From Diabrotica undecimpunctata (lineage: Eukaryota > Arthropoda > Insecta > Coleoptera > Chrysomelidae): a DNA stretch of 64,000 nt. Each line of letters begins with the position of its first letter. The stretch's first letter is position 1. Below, in pieces: positions 22,640 through 33,690 of this stretch. The notes beneath the pieces are model-generated. The model did no database searches, was not told the origin of the DNA, and saw nothing but the letters and a program-made list of their open reading frames with translations. The stretch spans positions 74,804,564-74,868,563 of the forward strand of contig NC_092805.1 of assembly GCF_040954645.1 (NCBI RefSeq), given 5' to 3'. The position numbers were made by a program, and so were the translations under genes.

Positions 22640-24195
22640 TCTTACCTGAAACAAAAATACAAGACGATATATTTTTACCACCATCGTTACACGAGGTAGT
22701 AAATGGTCACATAGAAATACCAAATTTAATTTTAGAGATACCTTAGACAGCCCTTATATGTACAAAATTTAAATAATTTTGATGTTAAACAGTGCATAAA
22801 GGATAAAACAAGAAAAAATTTTGATGAAAACATGATACGCACTAATCACCTAAATAACGAAGAAAGAGAAAAAATTGTTAGTCTTTGTAAAAAATACTCT
22901 TATCTATTTCAAGACAATTATCAGCAACACCACAAACTCAACATTTTATTAGGACTTTAGACGAAGATCCTGTATATACTAAAAGTTTTAGACATCCATA
23001 AATGATGCAACAGGAAATAAAAAAACAAATAGATAAATTATTATTAGATCAAGAAATTATACGTTCAAGTATCTCACCTCACTCTAGTCCAGTGTGGATA
23101 GTTCCAAAAAAAGTTGATGCATCAGAGGAAAAGAAATTTCGAATGGTAATTGATTTTCGCAAACTAAATGAAAAACCATTGAAGACAAATTTCCTCTTCC
23201 ACGAATTGATGAAATACTTGACAATTTAGGAAGAGCCACTTATTTTACCTGTTTGGATTTATCTCAGGGTTTTCATCAAATTAGGATGCACCCCGATTCA
23301 ATAGAGAAGACAGCATTAACGGTCCCCCAAGGACATTATGAATATTTGCGAATGCCGTTTGGGCTCAAGAATGCACCAAGTACATTTCAACGTCTAATGA
23401 ACGAAATTTTAGCTCCCCATATATATATAAAAGGTGCTTTGTCTATATCGACGACATCATGATTTTTTCTAAAAGCCTACATGATCACCTTATAGACCTG
23501 AAATTAATATTTGACTCTTTTGCCAAAGCAAACCTAAAAATACAAATAGATAAAAGTGAATTTCTAACAAAAAAAGTAGAATTTTTAGGGCACATAGTAA
23601 CACCTCAAGAAATTACTTCTTGATTAAGATTGAAGCAATCAAAAAATACCCTATTCCTAAAACTGTTAAGGAAATTAAATCATTTCTCGGTTTAATTGGC
23701 TATTATAGACTTGCTTTCCGGATTTTGCAAAAATAACATTTCCCTTAAATAAATGTACTAGAAAAAAAGAAAAAATTGATACCAATCTTCCCGAATACAA
23801 AGGGGCATTTGAAAAATGCAAAGAATTAATTATTAATTCTCCTATTTTAAGTTATCCTGACTTTTCTTTACCCTTTACGCTAACCACTGACGCATCTGAT
23901 ATAGCCTTATGCTCTGTTCTTTAACCACAACAGAAAGAAACTATTCAATCATAGAAAAAGAATTATTGTCTATTATAGATTCTGTTAAACATTTTAGACT
24001 TAATTTATATGGCAGATATTTTGCAGTGTTAACCGATCATAATCCCCGTATATGACTAGCAAAACTAAAAACTCCTAATAGCCGCCTAATACGTTGGAAA
24101 ATTAAATTAGATGAATATCAGTTTGAAATAAATATCCATGAAGATGATCCTAATGAAAATGACGAAACAAGGGTCCCTATGGTGACTGATTTACG
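22640..24195 (+). pseudogene. pol: Errantivirus-like RT and RNase H, multiply frameshifted
   Basis: RT blocks in order: [30 protein letters not shown], then after a frameshift near 23170 [10 protein letters not shown] (motif A, Asp present), [17 protein letters not shown], and after another shift FVYIDDIM (YxDD type, near 23439). FLGHIVT follows. RNase H is marked by LTTDASD near 23885, EKELLSII near 23958 and LTDHNP near 24033. At least four frame changes and several stops separate these blocks. The order and motifs are clear, but no continuous product is possible. Confidence 0.8.
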
Positions 24196-24374
24196 AAAAA
24201 ATAACCTGATAGAAAATGAAGGACTGGAAGATTCTCAAAATTCTTCTGCTGATTCTGAACAATTCTTATCAAAATTTGTAACATTCAGATCCCCACAACC
24301 TTCAACTTGCGAGACAATTCATTCTCAACAAGAAAATATTTCTGCAGGACTCCCGATTCCGAAAAACCGTCAAT

Positions 24375-24898
24375 TTGTTCAAAAATCAAATAATAATAAA
24401 TATTACACAAACACCTCGTTACGAGTTTCTTAAAAGATTTAATAAAGACATACACTTAATTTATTTAGAAAAAGATAACGTAGAAAATCAAATAATTAAT
24501 CACCTTATAGAAATAATTGACCCCAATAAAAAATATGGTTTATTTTTGACACACAAAAGAATTTTAAGACCCATTATGGAAAAACTCTTCCACGAGAACT
24601 ATATCTCTATAAATATTGCTCTTTGTTTAACAAAATTACTTGACATTGAAGACGAAAACGAGCAAACGAACTATATAAAAAATTACCACAAACTAAATCA
24701 TAACGGAATTAATGAAACCTATATACATTTAAAGAAATCCATATATTTCTCCAACATAAAAGATATGATTGCAAAATATATAAATTCTTGTGACATGTTT
24801 AAAAGCTAAATATGAAAGGCACCCATACAAAATACCCTTCAAAGGCGCTATGTTACCCACCAAACCTCTACATACTTTACACATAGATATATTTCATA
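24375..24898 (+). pseudogene. int: Errantivirus-like integrase, N-terminal part
   Basis: This part carries the zinc-binding region: HKLNHNG (two His) and, after a one-base shift near 24795, the Cys pair around SCDMxxxK. It ends at LHIDIF, whose Asp is the first catalytic residue. There the frame is cut by the TIR element at 24899. The remainder of the core is at 26142. Read without the insert and one TA, the two parts share a frame. Confidence 0.75.
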
Positions 24899-26139
24899 CA
24901 GTCGGTCCGCCGGATCTTTGCACAAGTATGACATTATTCACGAATTATTTTTTATGTTACGTCTCTTTCCTACTCACAGAAACTAAAACTATTAACTTAA
25001 ACCGCCTGTCCATACACAACACCATGCATTGAACTTTAAAAGATGGTTCATTAAGCTGATGGTCGGCAAATCACTGCAGGATACGGATTTTGTTTTCTTT
25101 AGTACAGCAATAAACGTCGGCGTGACTTCAGCCATGTTCTTGGTTCATTAAATATTTTTATTAGGAGTTGAGTACCGTTGGTGTTAAATAGTTTTATGAT
25201 CAGCATGTGCATTGTCAGGTCCAGGAGCTTTGCCATCTTTTGGTTGTAATATTGCCTTTTCCACTTCATTTGATGTGATTTGTAAGTGGTCATTACATAT
25301 GTGGGATGGAGGTTGTTGGGATCTACTATCATCAGAGTTCTTTGATAAACTTGGTCCATATGCAAATTTCTTGATTTTTATCTGTGATGATGTTTCTCTG
25401 TTGATCTCGCAGTTTGTTAGCTGTATTTAATTTCTAAAGACCAGCTGCTTGTTTATGCATTTTAAACGTATCGTGTTTTTCTTTCAATAAATATATTTCT
25501 TCACACTGTGATTTTAACCAATTTTCTTGGGCCTTTCGTATTTGTGTTCTTATTTGTCTGTGAATATTGTTGTACATTCTTGTGTTGTTCTTTGATTTTT
25601 TTCTTTTTTCCATGAGTTGCAGTATCTTGTCATTCATCTGACTGTTCTTTTTCTCTTTTTTCTATTAGATGTTCTTATCTAATCTTTAAAAACGTCTCTT
25701 TTGTTTACTCACATTTTAGTCTTCTCATATCACATTTTTGTTACTATTCTTTTTTGTCACCTTCTTAAATCTAAACCGATATTTACCAACAACAGGAACA
25801 TCATCTGACGATATGTCAGTACCATATATTTGCTTATATTCAATAAAAATACTTTAATTTCTTATTACTATGGTTTAAATATTTATTTACTGTAGATGTT
25901 ATTGGACAACCTATAGGTTTCCAAAAATTGAAAAATCACGTTCATAAATGTATACGTATCCAGTTTTCTAAATGCAATAAATGAAATAAAAGAGAAGTAT
26001 AAAAACGTCAATTGTAATATTAGCCATTTTCTAATTTTTATAATAATTCTTATAGCCGACATACGTTTGACTCACATGTTTTGATTTATTTCCTATAATA
26101 AGAATGATGACGATGTGCAAAGATCCGGCGGATCGACTG
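24899..26139. mobile_element. Tc1/mariner-type TIR element, non-autonomous
   Basis: 1241 bp with 26-bp terminal inverted repeats (24899-24924 and 26114-26139) beginning CAGTCG and differing at one position, flanked by TA at 24897-24898 and 26140-26141. CAGT ends and a TA duplication are typical of Tc1/mariner elements. No transposase is seen. The interior contains a decayed piece of non-LTR pol on the minus strand (25100-25637). It interrupts the errantivirus-like integrase, which fixes its limits independently of the TIRs. Confidence 0.85.
25100..25637 (-). pseudogene. Non-LTR retrotransposon pol fragment inside the TIR element
   Basis: On the minus strand the frame reads RQIRTQIRKAQENWL, then EKHDTFKMHKQ, and after a shift NEVEKAILQPKDGKAPGPDN. 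This is the linker and RT N-terminus of a non-LTR element (KAPGxD motif). It ends at KLFNTNGTQLL. There is no motif A or YADD, so only the amino-terminal RT part is held here. It either inserted into the TIR element or was captured by it. Confidence 0.6.
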
Positions 26140-26141
26140 TA

Positions 26142-26939
26142 TTAAAGAAAATCAGTTTTTAACTATAATAGATCCCTTTTCTACATATGCACAGGCATAT
26201 ATAATAAAAGACCAAACTGCAACAACAATTTTAAATAAACTACGACATTTCTTCTCACATCACAATTTTCTAAAAAGAATAGTAGTCAACAGTGCAACTA
26301 ACTTTGGCGCAAACGTAATTACTGCATATCTAAATTTATATAAAATTGAAAAACACGTTACGACCACCGCCAACTCTACTAGTAATTCACCCATTGAAAG
26401 ATTACATTCTACGCTTCTAGAAAAATTACGAGTTTTGCAAATTCAAAATCCCAATGAAAGGATTGACAATTTGATGATTACTGCGATCACTATTTATAAT
26501 CAAAGCATTCATTCCTCAACTAATTTTACACCCTTTACCCTTTTGTACGGCCCTTACGAAGACGAGGTCCTTTTCGATAATGACCTAACAATATACGAGA
26601 ATTACAATGAAAATAGAAAAAATTACCCAAAACCTAGCCAACGCAAATCAAGACAGACAGGAACAAACTCCTGAAGTTAATCCAGAAACTACAGTTTATA
26701 GAAATAAGAAACAAATAAATAAAAATACCCCTTATGAAAATATTAAAGTTATTGAGCCAAATGAAACTCAAATTCTTGGCCTAACCCATGCTAATAGAAA
26801 AATAACTACTGATATTAAGAACATTAAATTTTTCTTTTTTTCAGACTACTTCTTCTTACTTCTCTACTATGCACCACCCAAGCTCAAATTCAATGTTTTA
26901 ACAATCCAAACGGATTTTTCCAAGAAGAAGCAGGAATAG
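26142..26939 (+). pseudogene. int: Errantivirus-like integrase, core and C-terminus
   Basis: It continues the integrase after the TIR element: FLTIIDPFSTYAQAY, IVVNSATNFGA, TSNSPIERLHSTLLEKL. The usual second catalytic Asp is Asn here (VVNS, where the family has VVDS), so this integrase is predicted to be dead even without the insertion. The Glu in SPIERLHS is kept. The C-terminal tail (VIEPNETQILGL) lies in an overlapping frame from 26607 and runs to 26939. The env frame begins inside this tail, as in known errantiviruses. Confidence 0.75.
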
Positions 26940-28330
26940 AAACAGAAATAATTCAAAAACATAGATTTTTACTTTCAATTAACCTCACGCGTATAGAAAA
27001 TCTAATAAATTAAACATTAAAATTAACCATCCCGTATTACAAACCCAATATTCAATTTATTTAAAGGATATTCGGGATCAATTTGTCATCCTTAATCATA
27101 ATCGAAATAAACGCGGATTAATAAACGGACTTGGAACTGTCATTAAATTCATAACTGGAAATCCAGACAGCGATGACTTAAAATTGATTACCGACAGTCT
27201 TAACAAAAATAAACAATTTAATGAACAAACAATACCTATCTATCGCTCAAATTACATAAAAACAACTACATTAAACTATTCTAATATTGAATCAAAACAT
27301 TAACGGAATAAAGAATGTACTTTGTAATATTCCAAATATTGAAACCTTTATCATTCATTATCAAACACTAAATAATCAAATAGAACTAATTTTAAATTTC
27401 CTTAGGAAAATATTTATGACAATTACTTTATCTATAGCCAATATAACATATATCGAGCTATTCGACATTAACCAGATAAACTCTTTTCAAGAAACATTGT
27501 TAAATACATATGATAAGAAACAAATAATTTTTTCTGATAAATACCCCTTTAAACTTTTTAAATGTTTGGAACTAATTACCTATTTTCAACAATCTGAATT
27601 AAAACTTATTTTAAAAATACCCATACTAAGTAGATTTGAGTATAAATTATAGCAGATATTTCTTATCCCGAATAAAAATGCGACGTTGCTCCTAGCACCC
27701 TCTGGATATTATTTAAATAAAAAATGGTTCTCTCAATGTTGGCATTTAGAAGAAAGAAAATATGTTTGTCAAAACCATAAAACTGACCGATGCAATTTAG
27801 CCCATTTACAAACTTGCACATTTGCAAAAACTGAAATCCAAGACTATTCTTATATATCTTTGGGACAAACTTCAATAAGTACAAAAAATCCACAAACTCA
27901 ACTATGTCCTACTTCAAAACAGTGCGAGGTCTACGTCATGTCTGCCAATTGCTTGCAAATACAAGAATTTTCAATTCCCGACACAAAAGAATTACCAATT
28001 GAAGTCAAATACAATCTAAAATTAAGAAATATTCCTATTCCTGAAGGTCACACTGGAGGAATTACAAGAAAATCAAATATCATTTTCTTCATTATTGTTA
28101 GTGTGTTTAATCATTTTAGCCATTTTTATCCTGTGTATGTATAAGCGTAAAAGATTCCAAGCTTTTTCCTGAAGCCATGTCCTTCCAAAGAGTCCATAGC
28201 TTCCCTCTTAAGGGGGTAAGAATTAAGGAATCCGAACCTGGAAATCCATTAGTTTTATCACAATCTGAACTTTGGATCCCATCACAGAAGAGAAGCATAC
28301 AGATAGTAAAAATTAGATTATAAGTTTAGT
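26835..28330 (+). pseudogene. env: Errantivirus-like envelope gene, broken
   Basis: The family env is a membrane fusion glycoprotein related to baculovirus F proteins. A pyrimidine tract and CAG near 26842 look like the acceptor used for the spliced env mRNA. A hydrophobic signal-peptide-like stretch follows. A furin-type R-x-K-R site near 27110 is followed by a Gly-rich hydrophobic segment, as expected for a fusion peptide. Later come a Cys-rich ectodomain (27720-27990) and a membrane segment near 28080-28135. Several stops and frameshifts (for example near 27010 and 27300) break the chain, so no functional protein is expected. Confidence 0.65.
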
Positions 28331-29700
28331 GTTAATTCTCATTCGTATTGTAATAGATGTTCTACTAATAATTGTAAAAATAAACTTTTTAAAAAAGTAA
28401 ATTTCCATACAAATTATTTAAATTTAATAAATATTTACTTTTTAATAACTACACCGCTTCACGTTCTGTCAGATCGCAGCTTTAGATAACTTAGAAAACT
28501 ATATCATCGACAGATCGTTTGTATACTCATTTATGGTCTTGAACGACCAATACTACAGCCTTCAAGATTTCTTCGAAAAATAACCATTTTTTTTTTATTT
28601 TGAAAATGTACAAACTTTTTAAGGAGACGTAAATTATAATATAACATGTATGCTGGAGATGATTTATATAGAAACATCATGTAGTTGTTGTAACAAAACA
28701 ACAAAACTTATATAAAAGGTATCTCCAATATACAGTGTGACCGATTTATATTGGAAAAACTTCTATAAAATTTGAAGTTTTTAACCGATTTCAACATTTT
28801 TTTTTATCTCATAGAGGTCTACTTCGAGCCATAATTTAAAACGTTTACTAAAATTTCCCAGGACATACTACGATACTTTTTCTTAGTCATTATGACCAAA
28901 ATTTAATTAAAATATATTTATTAATAACAAAGTTTGACAACTTAAAATTTAAAGCTCACTAAGCTACGAGTCACAAAAGAACACCCTGTATCAAGTGAAT
29001 TAGAACGAGAAATTAAGTTTCCCCCAAACTATCATTATATTACAAGGATAAAGAATAGAAAATTAATATTAATAAATAGGTAATAAAACATTTAAAATTA
29101 AAGTAACGTGAAGAAAAAGAACGAAATTAAACACCACAACAACAATACTAGTCATTCAAAGACGACATAAAAAAAGCAGCTAGAAAGACAGTAGAAAATT
29201 CTTTGCCATTGGTCCTTGACGCCTTCACCGCTGTAATATGCTTTATTTTTAAAATGATAAAGTATAATTTAAATTTCAAATTTAGTGCATTAATCAAACT
29301 CAATTAATCGGACCATGGATCCCTATCTACAAAAGTAAGAGAAAATATTTAAATTCTATCACACCTAAAATTAATATCATCCACAATAAATATTTCATAT
29401 TTCTGAAAACTTCCTCAAAATATGAACCCCTGCATTAAAGTCAATACTTGCAGCAGAACCGAAACTACCCTCTATACTATCTTACAATAACACCTACTTT
29501 CCAAAACTTTGATTTGTAACATGTTGAAACGACTTCATTGGTTACAGCCCCTACAAAACCATCCCCTTTTGAAATGGCATCCAATGAACATTTGACCCTT
29601 ACGAGGAGAGACGAAAGAATATAAACATGCACAGAGACATCGTGTGTACTATTGCTAATTGTTTCTAGTTATTATTGAAACTTTTAAGTGACAAGTGGTC
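28331..29700. other. AT-rich stretch, possibly holding the errantivirus-like 3' LTR
   Basis: No gene is seen. 28331-28600 may be an LTR (a richer patch around CGCTTCACGTTCTGTCAGA near 28451), but its partner is lost with the 5' end of the element. The remainder is unique AT-rich DNA. Confidence 0.35.
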
Positions 29701-29759
29701 TACAGGGTGTGTGGGTAATTTTTTGCAGCGTGAAAGGTCTGTTATTCCAGTTGTTTGTA

Positions 29760-29807
29760 ATGAAAATGTCATTTCCTAATGATCGAGGTCCGTGGGACAC
29801 AAGTAAT
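29760..29807 (+). CDS. Putative first coding exon of a host gene
   Basis: It is 16 codons from ATG 29760 (a second ATG at 29766) ending exactly in phase 0 at a perfect donor, GTAAGT, at 29808-29813. The peptide is MKMSFPNDRGPWDTSN. Upstream, TTTTTTGCAG at 29719-29728 could be an acceptor, making 29729-29807 an exon with a short 5' untranslated part, or the exon may start further up. No TE family matches it. The exon at 58853-58988 on the same strand starts in phase 0 with a GP dipeptide, so the two could be joined. I do not recognise the protein. Confidence 0.4.
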
Positions 29808-30109
29808 GTAAGTTAAAGCTTTCATTTATGTATTTTATATTCGTAGCAATATATATGTTTGTTTATAAGGTATAAATTCATTTGATTTATAATCACTTGA
29901 GAAGCAAATCGCTGAAACGCAACCTTTTAAATCATAAAACAGGAATGAGGTAGTTATGAAAGCGGTAGAAACGAGAATCAATATAGGAGAAGCAAAAACA
30001 ATACAACGTCAAAAAATGATAAGCTTAATATTAATAGATAGAAAAATACTGAAAACTGAAACCGTCAGGTTGCACACATAAATAATGAGAAACTAGAATG
30101 AATAGCAAG

Positions 30110-30300
30110 ATATATAAAGAGGTGGCCGTAGAGGTATAGAAAGAAAACAGATTTCTTGGTTAAAAAAGATTCGTGAATGGATTCAGCTATCAAATGCATT
30201 ACACACATTTCATGTGGCAGAAAATCAAAAAGCCTTCGCAATAATGATCACCAACGTCGGATAATTCTGATATGATACGTGAAGAAGAAGACATCCTGCT
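30110..30300 (+). pseudogene. Non-LTR retrotransposon 3' fragment
   Basis: The frame reads GRRGIERKQISWLKKIREW and AENQKAFAIMITNVG, followed by a GAAGAAGAAG tail. The same end (GRRQNSWLKDLRRW, then IWIANLR) occurs at 48490-48638, so this is the extreme C-terminus and tail of the same RTE-like family. It is truncated at the 5' side. Confidence 0.65.
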
Positions 30301-30815
30301 GATCTATTTAGATTATTCACTTGTAGTATCACTTCAGTGTTAAATGTCATATAAACATAATATTTACCTTAAACATGGCTCCAGAAAACAGTTTCCGAAT
30401 CGCTATTATTGTTTTTGTAATTTGAGTGTAGTATTAAACATATTTACTTAATAATTATTATTAGCGTCTTTTATCCCTTTTCTTGAAAAACATCAGCATG
30501 ATTGCTCTCCTCCATTCGTCTGGTATTCTGTTACTTGTGATTATTAATAATCACCTCCATAAGTTAAGAGCTCATTTGTTATTTAGTCTTCTCCTCGGGA
30601 TTTCCGATTTTTTAATTAATCAATTCTTTGTTGTTTATGTAGGACTTATTAAAATTGCTGGTTAAATAATTAAAAATAATAAATATTTGACTAGAATAGA
30701 TATATATAAATAAGAAAAATTCCGGGCGTAAAATTTTACCAATTCGTAAAAAAACTCTCTTATCATTTGTTGGAATGTGTTAATTGGCAGGTAGCGACGG
30801 CCGCATAAGATCAGA
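30301..30815. other. AT-rich stretch, no gene recognised
   Basis: It includes a 60-codon open frame at 30483 with no recognisable features. Nothing else is supported. Confidence 0.35.
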
Positions 30816-31560
30816 ACCCTTAAGCTAGCGGGGACACATGAGCGGAATCCAATTTAACCGACGTAATATTTTTTCACCCATTTTTCACTAATTTATTACC
30901 ACCCTAATAATTTTTCACCACCGAACCAACCTTAAGGGGAGCGATTCTGCTGGCTTAAGGTTCAAGCTAGCAGAATTAAAAAAAAAACTTTTTGTTTATT
31001 TCATATTTTTTCACCCATTTTCAATAAATTTATTAACACCCTAATAATTTTTCAACACCAAACCAACCTTAAGGGGAGCGATTCTGCTGGCTTAAGGTTC
31101 AAGCTAGCAGAATTCAAAAAAAAAACTTTTTGTTTATTTCATATTTTTTTACCCATTTTTCACTAATTTATTACCACCCTAATAATTTTTCACCACCAAA
31201 CCACCCTTAATGGGAGCGATTCTGCTGGCTTAAGGTTCAAGCTAGCAGAATTCAAAATATAAACTTTTTGTTGATGGCATATTTTTTCAACCATTTTTCA
31301 CTCATTTATTACCACCCCAATAATTTTTCGCCCCTCAACTATTCCTTGTGAGAAGTCAATAATTCGGTTAGGTTAAAATTTAACGTGAAAACATTTTTTT
31401 TTTACAATTTCACTGTCCTCTACTTATAACTGACATAAAAAGGTATTCTGTTAAGTTTTTAATAAACTTTGACTACCCTGATAAGTTTCCATCCCTAAAC
31501 CAATCTTATTTGGAAACGTTCCTGCTAGCTTAATATTCGAGCCAGCGGAATTAAAAAAAA
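30816..31560 (-). repeat. Hairpin-bearing tandem repeat, inverted copy
   Basis: Same repeat as 6933-7606 but in opposite orientation, starting with the shared terminal motif ACCCTTAAGCTAGCG. The hairpins (ATTCTGCTGGCTT...AGCTAGCAGAAT) lie near 30944, 31081 and 31218, with a diverged one near 31525. Unit length is about 137 bp. The end shared with the distant copy supports a mobile unit, not simple local amplification. Confidence 0.8.
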
Positions 31561-31569
31561 TTATACATC

Positions 31570-33003
31570 ATAATGACGGTATTAGATTTTTGTTATGATA
31601 CAGGGCAGCGACAACCGCTTAGCGTTCGTCAGAACGGTATAGCCACTGCTCTGAACCAAAACAAAAATCCCTCCCGTCCTAGACAATAGTTATTAAAATA
31701 ACTATATACGGACGTAACTACGCCATCTAAAAACAAAAAGAGAAATCAAACGATTTCTACCTAGCGAAACCGAATTCAAATTTTTACCACTTTGTTTCCT
31801 AAAATTTGCGAAACAAACAGCTGGATAAATTACTCGGCAAGGGAATCTAAAGTTGCATTCCACATGCCGTTCATCCTGGTCAAAATTCGTAGTAAATTCA
31901 ATTTCTGGTACTACAAACGAAGTAAGTAATAAAACATAATGACGGTATTAGATTTTTGTTTTGATACAGGGCAGCGACAACCGCTTATACGTATTTCGAC
32001 CTCCTTAGGACGGGAGAGATTTTTGTTTTGGTTCAGAGTAGTGGCTATATGGTTCTGATGAAATGAAATGCGTATAAGCGGTTGTCGCTGCCCTGTATCA
32101 AAACAAAAATCTAAAGTTTATTCGTTTACCAAATTCCCATCAGTAAACATGAGCACGTGTTGATATTCGCCGTCTCATTTGTCAAGAGGCAATTAAATAT
32201 AATTTATTAGACAGATTCTCATGTTACAGATCCCAACTTGCCATCATTTTAAATTCAAATTGTATCGTGTTGATTTTTAAGTTAATATATTGTGTTATAT
32301 TTATGTTATAGTTATTTAGTGGCCGTGTTATTTTTTAGAGTTTAGTTTAATTGTGATATAATGATTAATTTTCAAGAAATTCTTACACTAACAGTTTCAA
32401 AAGTAAATATTTTTAAAAATCATATGATAATTAGGTCGTACAACAGTACGACCCTGTTTGGCTTACACGTGGTTCTATTGACGATTGGGAATTTGTAGAA
32501 TGAATAGGGTTTAATACCGTCATTATGTTTTATTACTTACTTCGTTTGGAGTACCAGAAACTGAATTCACTACGAATTTTGACCAGGATGAACGGCATGT
32601 GGAATGCAACTTTAGATTCCCTTGCCGAGTAATTTATCCAGCTGTTTGTTTCGCAAATTTTAGGAAACACAGTGGTAAAACCTTGAATTCGGTTTCGCTA
32701 GGTAGAAATCGTTTGATTTCTCTTTTTGTTTTTAGATGGCGTAATTACGTCCGTATATAGTTATTTTAATAACTATTGTCTAGGACGGGAGAGATTTTTG
32801 TTTTGGTTCAGAGCAGTGGCTATACCGTTCTGACGAGACCTAAAGAGGTCGAAATACGTATAAGCGGTTGTCGCTGTCCTGTATCAAAACAAAAATCTAA
32901 TACCGTCATTATGTTTTATTACTTATTTCGTTTGGAGTACCAGAAACTGAATTCACTACGAATTTTGACCATGATGTGGAATGCAACTTTAGATTCCCTT
33001 TCC
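31570..33003. repeat. Foldback element with long inverted arms
   Basis: About 380 bp at 31570-31950 recur in inverted orientation at 32505-32912, and a third partial copy follows to 33003. The arms start with ATAATGACGGTATTA and carry GATACAGGGCAGCGACAACC. Between them, 31950-31991 and 32071-32112 form a perfect 42-bp inverted repeat with a 79-bp spacer. The remaining centre (32113-32504) is unique. No open frame of note. Foldback-type mobile DNA is the best description. Confidence 0.75.
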
Positions 33004-33040
33004 TCTTTTTGTTAAAAAAAAGTATTTGTAATAAACCACA

Positions 33041-33690
33041 GTGTTTTGCTAGATTTTTACGAATTTATTACCAACTTAGTAATTTTTTATCCCTCGACTA
33101 ACCCTTGTTGGAAGTCAATAGTTCTGCTAGGCTTAAATTAAAGGTGAAAAGTATTGTTTTACAATTTTACTGAATACTATTTATAAATAAAATAAGAAAC
33201 TGCGCTGGTTAGTTTTTACTAAATGTTAATTAACTTCACCTATTCCACCATCTACACATTTACGCTAGTTGAATACAAAGCAAATCTTTTCGAAAATATG
33301 AGATACTACAGTATTGTGCTAAATTTGTACTAATATATTACCATCCTAGTAATTTTTCACCCTTCAACTACCCTATATGAGGAGTCAATAAATCTGCTAG
33401 GTTAAAATTTAAGGTGATAAAAAATCTGTTTCTATAATTTTACTGTATTCTACTTGTAACTGAAAATATAAATCGCTTGCCAGGTTTTTACTGAGTTTGA
33501 TCCACCCTTATAATGTTTGACCCCCTAAGCCTCAGTTAATGGGAACCATTCAACAAGCTACACATTGTGGCTAGGTGAATAAAAAATCTTTGTGGAAACA
33601 AAAGAGTGTTCTGCTAGATTTTTACTATATTTTACCAGCTTAGTCATCTTTTTCTTAACTACCCTAATTGGAAAAAATTTTCAAATTTTA
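33041..33690 (-). repeat. Degenerate units of the hairpin repeat
   Basis: Three diverged copies (near 33041, 33310 and 33590) of the unit with TAGATTTTTAC, TTATTACCAACTTAGTAATTT and a diverged CTGCTAGG hairpin arm. They are older relatives of 30816-31560. No coding potential. Confidence 0.6.

Larger units (their letters stand above)
18376..28330 (+). mobile_element. Errantivirus-like Gypsy element, decayed, twice interrupted
   Basis: The order is gag tail, protease, RT, RNase H, integrase, env, as in insect errantiviruses. Two later insertions split it: an RTE-like retrotransposon (18926-22158) and a TIR element (24899-26139). Most of gag is absent, so the 5' part is truncated. Stops and frameshifts occur throughout pol and env, and the integrase has a changed catalytic residue. 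LTRs are not identified; the 3' LTR may lie in 28300-28600. This is an old, inactive copy. Confidence 0.75.
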
